A DNA stretch of 64,000 nucleotides from Echria macrotheca (lineage: Eukaryota; Ascomycota; Sordariomycetes; Sordariales; Schizotheciaceae). The stretch covers positions 1,426,001-1,490,000 of the forward strand of contig MU839834.1 of the NCBI GenBank assembly GCA_030411725.1, read 5' to 3'. Below are positions 38,187-49,619 of the stretch, piece by piece. The notes under the pieces were generated by a model. It had not been told where the DNA came from, did no database searches, and saw nothing but the letters and a program-made list of their open reading frames with translations. Each line of letters begins with the position of its first letter. Position 1 is the first letter of the stretch. A program made the position numbers and the translations under genes.

Positions 38187-40607
38187 ATGGACTTTCCGTC
38201 TCTGTCGGAGAAGGCTGCCTTCTTCGACGAGCTGGACGCGCTCAACAGCATCGACGACGATGAGGATGATCAATTGAGCAAAGGGGAACAAGAATACCGC
38301 GCCAAAAGCGATGCTTTCTTTGCGCGAGTCAAGGTGACACAGCCGTTATCCGCATCGGCAAGAGAGCAAACATTCCATCCGCCTCGACGCACATTCTCAG
38401 CACCAGCACCAGCCTCCCAAACACCCCTTCGGATTATCCAGGCCACTCCCCAGGGTCGGGAGGCTGCAGATACCGTGGCAGCTCAGCAATCAATTCCGAC
38501 GCCCGGATCCTCAGTCATCAAGGAAACCCCAGTCTTGGACCCAACACGGCCTCTATACGGGTTGCTGCACAGAAGCTCAACGGCCCCTCTTCCGTTTCCT
38601 TCTTCAGCACCTATCGCAGCGGAGTCACCTTCAGCGAGTTCCAGTATGAGGAAGCGCAAGCGCCAAGCGCCTCCCGCGAAGTCTGTACCGGAACCAGAGC
38701 AGATATTTCAGAATCTGGCCTTTTTCTATATACCCAATGATGACATTGCTCCCATGCGAAAACTGCGCATCGGGAAGGCTCGGGAGTATGGCGCCATATG
38801 GGTCAGGGATCCGGCCAGTGCGAGTTATGTGATCGTTGATAATCGCCTGGAGTATAAGGACATCGAGAAGATCCTTGGATCCGATTCTCCCAACACCCTC
38901 GTGGTGGTCAATGAGGAATACCCTATCGATTGCATCACCTACCGTGCCCTGCTCAACCCCCATCAGCAGCGGTACAAAGTTCCGGGTTTCCCTGGCAAGG
39001 ACCCGGAGGAAACAACTGTCTCTATTGGATCTGTCCCGCGATCCGAAAGTCTACCCGGTTCGTTGCCGCTGAAAGAGCCGCCTACAGATGCAAAGAGGTG
39101 GGACCATGTCCCAAGAGCTGGTACGCCACCGCGGCAGGAAGTCATTGAGATATCGCAGACTCAGTCGTCGGCCGAAAGCAAACAAAATGGAACGGATCAA
39201 GCCACCCGCTCGGAGCCACAAGAGCCCCGGCTCGATGAGTCCATTATACGATCGTCCCATCCGACACCTGAAATATCCGATGAGCTATCAGAATACATCG
39301 AACTGATGCAGAAGTACAAGGATGTTCCACTGGACGTCGAGGAAGACGATGTCCAGTCCGTCACGGGAGGGGGTGCATCTGACACGGAGTCGGGATCAGA
39401 AGGAGAGCGAGACCGGAGAAAGCCTCCGACCAGGAATGGGAGCCGGAAAGACATAACTTTCGAAGATCGGTTTGCCTGCAACCGCGGCGGGACACTGGAA
39501 AAGGGATCTGGGGAGGACCAGAACCCCAATGCACGCACCATCGAGATACTCCAGAGCATGTGTGATTACTACTCCAGGGTAAACGACCACTGGCGGACGA
39601 CAGCCTATCGCAAAGCGATCAACACTCTCCGTCGACAGCCAATCAAGATTCGAACAGAAGAGGAAGCCTATCGTCTGCCCAACATTGGCGCGCGAATCGC
39701 TGCCAAGATAGAGGAAATCGTCTCTACTAACGCACTCCGCCGCCTTGATTACGCGCGAGACGAGCCGCTTGACGCTGCTCTGGCGATCTTTCTAGGTATC
39801 TACGGCGTCGGAACCAGCATTGCCAACCGCTGGCTCGCCAAGGGATACCGCACCCTCGAAGATCTCATGGCGAACCCTCCTTCCGACCTAACACCAAATC
39901 AAAGGCTTGGCATCGAGCACTATGAAGACCTGAACACCCGGATACCCCGCGAGGAGGTGACGCAGCTAGGTGCCTATGTCAAGCGCGAGGCTGCTGTTCT
40001 CGATCCAGGAGTCGAGCTCCTCATCGGGGGCAGCTACCGAAGGGGCTCACCCACATCCGGAGACATTGATTTTATCGTGACCAAGAAGGGGACCACCTCG
40101 GCCGCCGAGCTTGTTCCCTTCCTCGAGGACCTCATCCGCGTCCTGACCGACAAGGGATTTCTGGTCGCCACCCTGGCGGCGTTGCATAGCACGCGGCGTC
40201 CGGACAGGAATGGCGAGCCGGCGGGAAGTAAATGGCACGGATGTTGCGTGCTTCCCGAGACAGAACGACCTGCTGTCAGTACTGAGCCGGATGAGAATGG
40301 GGGTGAGGGGGGCGGCAGAAAGACAGGAGGAATCTGGCGACGAATCGATTTTCTTCTGGTTCCCGAGACAGAGTACGGCGCAGCGCTGATCTACTTTACG
40401 GGGAACGATATCTTCAACCGCAGCTTACGCCTGCTCGCATCCAAGAAGGGTATGCGGCTGAACCAGCGCGGGCTGTATAAGGAGGTCATGCGCGGGCCGG
40501 GGAGGCTGAAGACCACCGAGGGCGAGCTGGTCGAGGGACGTGATGAGAGGCGTATCTTTGAGATTTTGGGGGTCAAGTGGCGGGAGCCATGGGAGCGGTG
40601 GTGTTGA
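38187..40607 (+). CDS. DNA polymerase X family (Pol lambda/mu/Pol4 type) with BRCT domain
   Basis: Gap-filling polymerase for non-homologous end joining and base-excision repair in the nucleus. Single exon, 806 residues from the ATG at 38187 (MDFPSLSEKAAFF); an in-frame ATG at 38079 would add 36 unremarkable residues. Order of parts: an acidic and Ser/Pro-rich N-terminus; a BRCT-like domain at about 172-264 (IFQNLAFFYIP, EYGAIWVRDPASASYVIVD, IDCITYRALLN); a disordered linker; and the 8-kDa/helix-hairpin-helix domain from about 449 (ARTIEILQSMCDYYSRVNDHWRTTAYRKAI, LPNIGARIAAKIEEIV, IYGVGTSIANRWLAKGYRTLEDL). The polymerase domain has GGSYRRGSPTSGDIDFIV (first two catalytic Asp) and RRIDFLLV (third Asp). 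The steric-gate region YFTGNDIFNRSLRLLASKKGMRLNQRGLY follows. It is longer than human Pol lambda (575), mainly through the linker. Confidence 0.94.
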   Translation: MDFPSLSEKAAFFDELDALNSIDDDEDDQLSKGEQEYRAKSDAFFARVKVTQPLSASAREQTFHPPRRTFSAPAPASQTPLRIIQATPQGREAADTVAAQQSIPTPGSSVIKETPVLDPTRPLYGLLHRSSTAPLPFPSSAPIAAESPSASSSMRKRKRQAPPAKSVPEPEQIFQNLAFFYIPNDDIAPMRKLRIGKAREYGAIWVRDPASASYVIVDNRLEYKDIEKILGSDSPNTLVVVNEEYPIDCITYRALLNPHQQRYKVPGFPGKDPEETTVSIGSVPRSESLPGSLPLKEPPTDAKRWDHVPRAGTPPRQEVIEISQTQSSAESKQNGTDQATRSEPQEPRLDESIIRSSHPTPEISDELSEYIELMQKYKDVPLDVEEDDVQSVTGGGASDTESGSEGERDRRKPPTRNGSRKDITFEDRFACNRGGTLEKGSGEDQNPNARTIEILQSMCDYYSRVNDHWRTTAYRKAINTLRRQPIKIRTEEEAYRLPNIGARIAAKIEEIVSTNALRRLDYARDEPLDAALAIFLGIYGVGTSIANRWLAKGYRTLEDLMANPPSDLTPNQRLGIEHYEDLNTRIPREEVTQLGAYVKREAAVLDPGVELLIGGSYRRGSPTSGDIDFIVTKKGTTSAAELVPFLEDLIRVLTDKGFLVATLAALHSTRRPDRNGEPAGSKWHGCCVLPETERPAVSTEPDENGGEGGGRKTGGIWRRIDFLLVPETEYGAALIYFTGNDIFNRSLRLLASKKGMRLNQRGLYKEVMRGPGRLKTTEGELVEGRDERRIFEILGVKWREPWERWC

Positions 40608-41270
40608 TGCCTTGGGAGGAGGTCTCGGTTGCGTTTATGAAGATGATGATTCATGACTGGCTGAATCGGATGATATGCGTTGAGTTTCTGCGATGCACAT
40701 GATACTGGGAATGGTCTGGCACAGGTGGAAATAATGGAAACGGCCACGTTGAATGTCATAGTACCGATGTTGAAATGAGGTACTAGACACGAAGATCAAA
40801 GCCACAGATGCTCGATGATGGCGGGTGGTTTGAGTTTATGCAACAATGTATATTGGTTCTTGGGCTAAGGGTCGATTCTGGCCGCGAGGTGAAGTCCCCA
40901 GTGTCAAACGGCACCTGGTGGTGATTCGGTACGACAGGGACTTCTCATTTGCCTAGGTATCTAGCGTAGCGGCTTACCCTAATAAGTGTCCCTTTTTCCA
41001 ATGAAAAAAGTCGTGTCCCTACGGCTGTCCAACGTCCGAATACACATTCGGTAGGATAATTTGAAAAGAAAGAGAAACCCTTCGTTCGCCCAACTCCCGG
41101 TCTGCCAATCCATCCCGACTTCTCGATTACCCATCTAAATGTCGTCAAAGGGGAGTTCATCATCTCTATCGTTCGTCGATAAAACAAATACTGCAAGCAA
41201 AAAGGCCGAATGATGGTAACGGTTGAGTTATTCCTCAAAATGAAGCATCTTCGTCGCGTGATCCTGACGA
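40608..41270. other. Intergenic region downstream of Pol X, no gene supported
   Basis: No convincing ORF. TACCTAGG-like motif near 40952. Presumed 3' UTR and spacer leading into the low-quality interval that follows. Confidence 0.45.
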
Positions 41271-42853
41271 AGCGATGGCTAGGCGGCGGCGGCGGGTATG
41301 GAGGGCGACCTCGACGATGCGCCCTCGCGCTTCTGGAAATGGCGGAGATTGTGTAGTGACGCATATGGATCTTGACAATGGCCACGCGGATGGCCACGCC
41401 TTTTCGGAGAGAAAGTTCGAGGGCTTTCGCTTGGAACTTCCAGTGCCTGGGGTTTTGACGGCTTTGACTTCTTCTTTGATATCTTCATCACCGGCCTCTT
41501 CCTTGTACCTAATTTATACCACTCCTCTCCCCCCCCCCCAACCCCCCGCCGGTGTATTTTTACCGTAGTACAAGGACGACCTCCCACGTAGGAGTAGTAT
41601 GTTGGTGGACTGTGGGTCTGAGAGCTTCGCATGGTTGGTTATTCGAATGGGAACACCCCCCCCCCCTCCATATCATAGGTTGATCCGGTGTAAGCAGAGT
41701 TCTGGGGTGCTTCGGTAGCTCCTCAAGCTGCTCAACATCCATTCCGAGTGACTGAGCGACGTGGGTGGTGTAAGAAAGCTCAGCATCGCTTCCCAGGACA
41801 AACTCAATGTCGAAGCCGTCCATACAAGCATGCCAATGAAGGATAGATAGCAAGACACGCAGCCATTTCTCTTGCATAATCCTCCACCGGAAGTCCAAGT
41901 TCGAGCATTTGATCAAGACAGAAATTGAAGTTTCGTAGAGAGAAGTTGGGCGTGGGTGGAGCGTTATTAAGCAAGTCTTTAGCCCTAGTAGTAGAGTAGC
42001 TCCCAACTCCCCTCCCCCCCTCCCCCTCCCTCCCGGTCTCGACACACTCAACACCCCTTCACAACCAACCACACACACCTTGAACGACATCCATCAGTCA
42101 TCGCGACCTCAAACGCAACGAAAAAGCCCTCCCGTCCATGCCCCATCAAGCAAAATATATCCATCCATATCTATCTCAGCAAGTTCAAGACTTAAACACA
42201 ACACGGCACCTTCCCTTACTGTATCCCACTCGGACTGACCAAGACTCTCCCTGTACTCCCCTTCGAGCACAAGTAGACACAATCAAAGTGAAGATGATAC
42301 CCACCAGAACAAGTCGAAGCTGATTCCAACGTCTAGACATCTTTCCAAGGACAAACCTGTTTATTTGGGATGTCTTGAGGGGGGGAATAAAAATCTTAAA
42401 TCTGGAAAGTCCCCCCCCCTCCCCTCCTCCTTCTCTAGCTGCCGCTTTTCCACTCTCTCGATCCCCCTCGTCCCTGGGGCTAGGGGAAAGGTAGCCTCCT
42501 TGTTCTCCCTTCCCACTTCCCACTTCCCACTTCCTTTCCAGCAACGGAGGGAGAGAGAGAGAGGCCGAGACCAGGACCAGAGGAATTTAGCTTCGCGACC
42601 TCGCGAGCAATCTCCTCGGGGATCGGGTAATCGCAGACACCGGAGATGCAGGCATGGCAAGTTTTCCTGATGGCATGACTCTGAGAGTTCTTGTTGGCGG
42701 CGGGTCCTGCTTCCCAGATACTGTTCGAACCCACTTCCAATGTAAGATCCGGACCCGCGCACTATATGGTGACGGTCCAGGCTGCTGAGCCAACGACTTC
42801 GAGGCGAGGTCTCGCCGATGTCTCCATCTAGGGCAGGCTACACAGATATCCAA
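41271..42853 (-). pseudogene. Possible coding fragments of a broken or mis-assembled gene
   Basis: Two or three stretches on the minus strand have codon use like real genes here, but I cannot join them. Around 42710-42590 the translation contains HAIRKTCHACISGVCDYPIP and then EEIAREVAKL, with three Cys close together. Around 41840-41690 it contains MDGFDIEFVLGSDAELSYTT and then VAQSLGMDVEQLEELPKHPR. Around 41510-41280 a Lys/Glu-rich segment (EEAGDEDIKEEVKAVKTPG) is open in a frame ending near 41240. Between them lie C/G homopolymers (for example near 41529-41540, 41657-41667 and 42409-42421) that could hide sequencing indels. I recognise no family. It may also be several unrelated chance ORFs. 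Confidence 0.25.
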
Positions 42854-43189
42854 CTCGCTCCAAATAAGGAACGACTAAGCAAGACTTTCCCTGTATCCTT
42901 CCTTCCTTCCTCCCTCCCCGCGCCTGAGCTCGCTGAGCTCGCAGAGCTCGAGATGGATCGTCGTCGACGTTCTCGCAGCTCGTCACTCCTCTCCCGACAT
43001 TGAGATCTGACCAACAAGTTGACGACACCCTTCTCAACCCCTCCCCCTCCCCCGGCGCCGGACCCATTGGCTGGGGGGAGGGGGGGGGCCGTGAGGTGGT
43101 CTCGATAGTTTCCGCCACCGGTCCTTCAAGAAACCCATTTTCGGGGCTCTCCTCACCATCCCCCTCCCCCCCTCCCCTCTTGGTCCGGC

Positions 43190-43290
43190 GCCGGGGACGG
43201 GGGGGGGGGGGGGGGGGGGGGCGGGCCACAAAAAAAAGAGTTTTATTTTATTAAACAAGTTTTTTTTTTTTTTAAAANNNNNNNNNNCCG

Positions 43291-43323
<33 letters not shown>

Positions 43324-43375
43324 CGGGGGGGGGGGGCCCCCCCCCGGGGGGGGGGGGGGGGGGGGGGGGGGGGAA
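43190..43375. other. Assembly gap with flanking G and C homopolymers
   Basis: Ten undetermined bases at 43278-43287 sit inside a block made almost only of homopolymers: G from about 43198 to 43221, T at about 43260-43273, C at about 43290-43321 and G to about 43373. Such a mix of long G and C runs is improbable as genomic sequence in this otherwise balanced window and looks like low-quality read ends at a scaffold join. Coordinates across it should not be trusted. Confidence 0.85.
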
Positions 43376-43771
43376 GGTACCATCATTAGAGAGTTATGAG
43401 TTATTACACCTGTTTTTCTTGTATTTAAAAAGGAAGAAATGCTGTACAAGAGACATCGAGATATATACAAATATACTATATTTACCATTTCCCCAGGGTC
43501 CCATCAAGTCCCAGATCAAATCCCCCTCCCCGTCTCATCCCGTCATGTTCACATATCCCCTCCCGCTCTCCCCATCTTCTCTCACTGTCTCGGTGTCCTA
43601 TCCCCATTCTGTCCTGTGAGGCTGTGTCTCTCATCCAACATCTCATCGCTTCCCACCACATACATCTTCGCTCCCTGCCCCTAGCGCGAGCCATAGACCA
43701 GATCCCGATAATAAATAAAAATGCCAACTCCAGTAGGTATCCAATAAAAATTCCACCAAGAAAAAAAAAGG

Positions 43772-45500
43772 TTATTGCGCCGTCCCAGCAGGATACATCC
43801 TCGGATCCATCATGTACGACCCCCCGCCGCCCATATTCTTCTCCCTCCCCATGGGCGGATAATCCCTCGCGACACCAATACCCGCACTCGCCCCATGCCC
43901 ATGCTCACCCGAAAAGACAGAAGCCCCCTCCCCATCAACATCATTCAGCACCTCGCGCGTGAGCTCGACATAGTCATACGCAAACTCGCCAATCTCGGCA
44001 TCATCGATGCCCAAAATCTCCGCCTCCTCGGTCGCCCGCAGCGTCAAGCCGGGAATCAGGTTCATAATAAACAGGATAATGCTCGTGCCGACGAACGAGT
44101 ATAAGCCTCCGGTAAAAGAATCGGCGAGCTGGATCGGCAGCTGGATCCAGTTGTGGTCGAGCCAGCCGCCGTTGATGCTCGACACGCCGTCGAGGTGGGC
44201 GATGTAGTTGGAGGCAAAAAAGGCCGTCAGAATATTGCCGACCAGACCACCAATGGCGTGCACGGCAAAGATGTCGAGGGCGTCGTCGATGCGGAGGATG
44301 AATTTCAGTTTGGTGGCGTAGTTGGCAAAGGACGCGCCGAGGACGCCGTAGACGACTGCGGACCAGGCCGGGACGTAGCCTAGACATATATGTTAATAGA
44401 ATTTCTAGAGAAGAAGGGTGAAAAACATACCTGACCCAGGGGTAATCGCGACGAGCCCCGCGACAACACCAGAACAGAAGCCGACGGTCGACCACTTGCG
44501 CTCCAGTCTGTAGTCCAGCACACACCATGTGATGCCACCCACACACGCCGCCAGGTTCGTCACAACCGCCGCCATGACAGCCCTCAGATTCGCCGCCAGC
44601 GCGGAACCAGCATTGAAACCGAACCAGCCAACCCAGAGAAACACAGTCCCGATAACGATATGCGTAACGTTGTGCGGCCGATAGTTGAGCTCATGAGTAC
44701 CATGGCCGCGGCGCTTGCCGAGCATCATCGAGTAGGCCAGCGCGGCACATCCCGACGAGATATGCACCGGTGTGCCGCCGGCAAAGTCGAGGCCGCCCAT
44801 CTTGTTGGACCAGCCGCTCGTGTTCCACGTCCAGCAGGCAATCGGATCATAGATCACAGTCGCCCAGATGAACATGAAGATGACGCACGGCAGCACGCGG
44901 CCGCGCTCGGCGATGGCACCCGTCGCCAGCGCCACCGTGATGGCCGAGAACATGCCCTGGTAGATGGCGAACATCAAATCCGGAATCCGGCTGGAGCCGA
45001 CCGACGGCGCCGCGAGCACATCTCGGAAGCCGAAATTCGCAAGGTCGCCGATGAAGGGGCCGGCCGTATGTGAAAAAGTGAGCGAGTAGCCCCAGAAGAA
45101 CCACTGGAAGGTCGTGACGGCCGTGGCCATTACCGACAGCCAGATCAGGGACAAGGCTGACTTTCTCCGCGCCAACCCGGAGTAGAAGAAGCTTTGCGGA
45201 CCTTGTTAGAACGTAGCATCAGGACGGGTGCAGCTGCAAGCTTACCCTACGCCCGGAATCATGAGCAGCACGAGGCCGGTTGCTGTGATCATCCATCCTA
45301 TATCACCGGTCTGTTTTCCAAAATCGCATGGGTTAGTCGTCGACTCTCGGCTGTGCCGCCGCCGGCCGGGGATCCGGCGCGCCGATAAGGCCTACCTGGT
45401 ACCAAATGTTCAAGTTCTCCTCCAACGGATTCCCGCCTGGGCCACTGGTGCCGTTAAAAGGCACCAGGACGAGCGCGTTGTCCACCGACGTGTCCGACAT
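43772..45500 (-). CDS. Ammonium permease (Mep/Amt family)
   Basis: Plasma-membrane ammonium importer with eleven predicted membrane spans; members also act as nitrogen sensors. Four exons join in phase, 45500-45396, 45310-45246, 45191-44431 and 44379-43772, giving 512 residues. The first exon is the extracellular N-terminus (MSDTSVDNALVLVPFNG). Then come TGDIGWMITATGLVLLMIPGVGFFYSGLARRKSALS (the family N-terminal signature, split by an intron), FQWFFWGYSLTFS, IWATVIYDPIACWTWN and the DFAGGTPVHISSGCAALAYS motif with the first conserved pore His. WVGWFGFNAGSALAAN, VAGLVAITPGSGYVPAWSA and DDALDIFAVHAIGGLVGNILTAFFAS with the second pore His complete the core. The cytosolic tail has the EEAEILGIDDAEIGE stretch typical of fungal Mep proteins, then a Gly-rich end. 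The pore residues are intact. Confidence 0.96.
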
Positions 45501-48500
45501 GGTGGCCAAGATCTACCAAGCGCTGCTGGCGAGCGCTGACAAGGCTGGGGGCGGGACCGTGAGCTGGTGGAGTATCCAGCGATTACCGGCGGATGTTGTT
45601 GGCGATACAAGTTCGGCGCCCGGGTTGCCGGACTGCTTGCTGCTTATGTCGTGCAGGGTGAAGGATAAAAGTAACAAGAGGTAAAGAATGGAGCGAGTGG
45701 GAAGAAGGAGGCGACTAAGATCTAAAGGCCTCACACACCGAGGGCAGGCAGTTGGTGGTAAGGCAGCGGCGACGGCGGCGGCGGGCGGGCGTGGGATGAC
45801 AAGCCGCTTCTCCCAAGGGCTTGTTCCCAAAGCCTGCAGAAAAAGGAAAGGCTTCGAATAGAAAAAGAAGGGATGTCGGCAATAACGTTGTGGTCAACTG
45901 CCCATCAGGCCAATCAGCGCGCCGATCCGGGGAAGGCCTGGCTTATCGACACCGAAACAAGCCACCCGTGGGAAGAAGACTGCACAGCACACTGCAGGAG
46001 ACGCAGAGAGGACCAAAGAGAAAGAGAGAGACGTCCCAGTGGCGGGGTGTGTGATCGAGATGTATGTCCCGAGTAGAGTAGATTGTAACCTGACTGAATC
46101 CCTGCGTTTTTTCCTTTTCTCATCGGCGGAAGCTTACTCTCTCAAAAAAAATACGCCCAGGCCCCCTGGGCGCGTGCTTGCGGGCGACGAAATGGCAGTC
46201 AATGCAGGTGAGATCAGATCCTTCATGGGGAAAAGAAGCCGCGATGGCCGCCCAGCGACCCGAACATGGCGGGGCTCTTTCCTCTCGTCGTGCTCCTGCA
46301 CCCGCACTGGCAGTGTGTGCCCTCTGCTCGTTGCATCGCCGGAAATTATCAAGTACCGGCGACGATAAGAGGGGATGTAACCATTTCTCGGGTGCGAGAT
46401 CCATTTCAACTGGTGCCTGTTCTCTGCCTTTCTTCACGACCAACATGGCGGGGGGGCAAATGGATGGACCGTGGCTGTCTCACCACTTGCGACTGACGGG
46501 GACCCCTCCGAGGAGCTGCTGTGAGGAGAGGGGTTGGGACGGCAAGCCAGGAAAAAGCAAATCAGAAATGACGAGACTCGTCGATGATGGGGAGGAGCGC
46601 CACCGCGGGAAACCCTGTCGACGAGCCGTCCACGCCGTCCGAGGGACGTTGATGTTCCTTTGGTGTAAAGCTGGAGATAAGCCCGGGCAGGCCGCGATGT
46701 GATTGGTCTGTCTGGATTGGGGGCCTTCTGGCGGTCCCTGGTTCGTCTTCCCTGTGTTTCCTCCCCGGTGCGGCATCAATGGGCCCCACAGAAACCGGCC
46801 GGCCAGCGAATCCGAGCACTTGAGAGGAAGTCGGTAACCAGCCAAAAGACCTGTTCGCAGCCACCACCTTTGCACCTGCACATGCAACCATGAAATGCAC
46901 ATTGTTGGTGAACTCGACCCCAGGATCACGATTAGTGTAGAAAACACCGACACGGCCGGCTGGGCATCTGGGGATCTGGCGATCCTGCAAAAGCAATTAA
47001 ATTCTAGGACATAGACGAGCCGCTGCGCTGCTCAACTACCGGTCCGTCCAGGTTACACTACGCTGCATCCTGCGATGGCTGCGAACAAGACACTATAGAG
47101 TAAAAACATCTGCCATCCCGTCGGTGCGTGCACATGGGCTACTGCAAACCACGGAGCCTCTTGCATATCCCGGGTCGTCTCGGTCTCCGGACCTCCTCTC
47201 TCCCCACGCTGTGAGAAGAGACACAAGAGACGCAAGGTACCGGAAGCATAACCCGCCAGTCTGTGTCTGTGTGTGGGCTGCTTTTCCGCTTCCCTTTCTC
47301 CTGGGAGGCGCGATGTCCGAGTCGTACATTAGTGCGTTCTCTCCAAACCTGGACGTCGGTGCGTGGGGGTTTCTTCTCCTGTCAAGACGACCATCGGAGA
47401 GCGGGGAGAGAGGGAGAGAGAGAGCAGATCATGATTGTCTGTGTGTCTGTCAAAGTCTGTGTTGAAATTCATGCAATAACACCTTACCTTGCGATCATCA
47501 TCATCATGAGAGAGTATCATCCCGCGGCGTGAATATCACCGATCTCGAAAAGAAACGAGAGGGTGTGTCGTTCGTCCAGCCCTACGGGTACAACACAACA
47601 CAATCATCACGGCGCGCCGATCCGTTGAAGATCTCTGTAACTATCCGAACCAACCCACCCAACAAACCTCGGACCGTCCTTTTCTGCTGCTTGACTAAGA
47701 CAACAAAAAACTAGACTAGACCTGTTCCTATCAAATGTCATACCTCAAATATTCCATCAGTCGAACCTGACTGGTCGTATTTTTTTGGAGAAAGAGAAAA
47801 AAGCAGTCATCATTTCATCCCGCGAGCGAGAGAACGTGGAGGGAAATCCATTCAGGAACAATGCATGAAATATGCGATTTCCCCCCCTCCTTTCTTGGCA
47901 TCTTCGTGATGATGCTTGTCGACATCGACGCCTCGTTCGTGGGGTGGTTTCCCCTGGCCGGTCGTGCCGGTCCCGGCCCCTCCTCCCCTGACAGCTCCTG
48001 CTGCAAAGCATCAACTCCAACTCCTCAAGAGAGCAAAAAGAGTGAGAGTCCCTGTCGTCCATCAAGTGGGGGGTTCTTTTTTGGCGGCCTGGTCCAGACC
48101 AGATCAACCCGCACACCTTGCGCCACCTAGAGTAGTACCGTTATTTTCTTTTTTCTTCTTAATCTTCTTTTCTGTTTCGAGGTATTTTGTCTCCTTGTTA
48201 AGGTTAATGTCACATGTTATACAAACCCCTGGCATACTTTAAAACACCCCATACCACACACATCCTCGATAACGTACCGTACCAACGAACCATCATTGCC
48301 ACCGCCACTCACATGTAACAATGACGAACTGTAGAGAGTACATCTGTTGTTGCTAATCAGGAAGAAGAAAAAACAACCATGACAAAATCTCATTACTTCG
48401 ATAACCAGAACCCATATCTAAAGTTTGCGAAAACAGTAGCAGTACGGTTTGAGATCTTAATATTGGCATTATTCCCTCCCTCCCATTCGTCTTTTTCCCT

Positions 48501-49619
48501 CCCCCCCTTTTTTTTCGCCTCAACTTCCAGCCCTCCAGACGCCTCTTCTCCCAGCCCACCAGCCACCACCATACCATCCAAAGAAAAACACTCATACCGG
48601 CCCTGCCGAGAGAGATCAACCAGAAAGAAAGATCAACCATCAAAATAAAACCTCAACCCTCCCTCCACAATCCCAAAGCCCATTCAGCCCCCGACAGGAA
48701 CAGCAACAGGAACGCCCTAGCTAGACCTAGGGGGGCGATTGGGGGACCATGGGGTGTGCCAAACTAACGAACGCGCCACGTCCGCGTCTGGCAACCACCA
48801 TTGTATGCAGGAGTGCCCTGGAGCTAAACCCTACTCGAAGAATAATATGTGCAATGCGTGCAAAGAAAAAAACGTTTCGTTTTCTCGAAGTTTTCTTTCC
48901 TTATCTCGGAATATAAAAAATGGGACAAGGGCTTGCAGCAGCAATGCAGACCACTTGCGTTGCAGCTGTCTTATCTCTCTCTTTTTTTGTTAATAATTCT
49001 CCACCAGCGTTGTTACCTTACCTTGCTCCTCCTTCACCTGTCTGTCACTCTGTATACGGAACATGATGGATGGACTTGGTATTTTCGCTGAGGACCTACC
49101 GTACCGGGCATTCACCTATTTCTTTGGTGTGTTGCGTTGTATTGCCATTATATTGCACTCCCCAGAGAGAGCAAGATTATATACCCAATTCTTCTTCGAG
49201 TATTAGACTATCCTACCCATGTTTGCTACCTCTTCCAACGCTTAGTCCAACACATCTCAGGTCTCCCGACCATAGCTATACAAAATGTCTCCAACTGGGA
49301 CTCCCAAAAAATCCCGCTGTTCAAATAACATTATACACAAGTAGTTATCCGCAGGCCGATCATGGACCCTGCGACGAAACAAAAAAGGTCGAATCGCCGT
49401 CGTGCCGTGTCGTAATAATGACAGCCAGCCGCAACCCAAAATGTACAGAACGATATGCTGCCATGCTTTGGTGTAATCTTATGACTCCGAAAATGCCATG
49501 TCCAAGTGAGACAACCCAAGAAAAACGCCGATCTGATGCACCGATAAACCAGAACAAGCAATAGGGGTCGATCAACGTCGGCTTCCAGAAACCGCATCCC
49601 CAAAAACAGGCCGGCGATA
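45501..49619. other. 4.1-kb interval with no convincing gene
   Basis: Between the permease start (minus strand) and the 3' end of the coiled-coil gene. All ORFs are under 175 codons, overlap one another in several frames and show no domain. The stretch is rich in pyrimidine tracts (for example 48470-48560, 48640-48720). It could hold long untranslated leader, 3' UTR or non-coding transcripts, but nothing here identifies one. Confidence 0.5.
45942..46681. promoter_or_regulatory. GATA-factor motifs upstream of the ammonium permease
   Basis: Four HGATAR-type hexamers or their complements lie 440-1180 bp upstream of the permease start: CTTATC at 45942-45947, TTATCA at 46346-46351, GATAAG at 46364-46369 and GATAAG at 46676-46681. 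Two of them are 13 bp apart. AreA/NIT2 GATA factors activate fungal ammonium-transport genes under nitrogen limitation, so this arrangement fits. Single GATA hexamers are common by chance; only the close pair is noteworthy. Confidence 0.4.

Noticed and set aside
42715..42745. TTCGAAC sequence resembling a tRNA B box
   Set aside because: No T-arm pairing on either strand and no A box at the right distance.
46178..46702. 174-codon plus-strand ORF upstream of the ammonium permease
   Set aside because: Low-complexity, Arg/Ser-rich translation, overlapped by minus-strand ORFs of similar size; no start or splice support.
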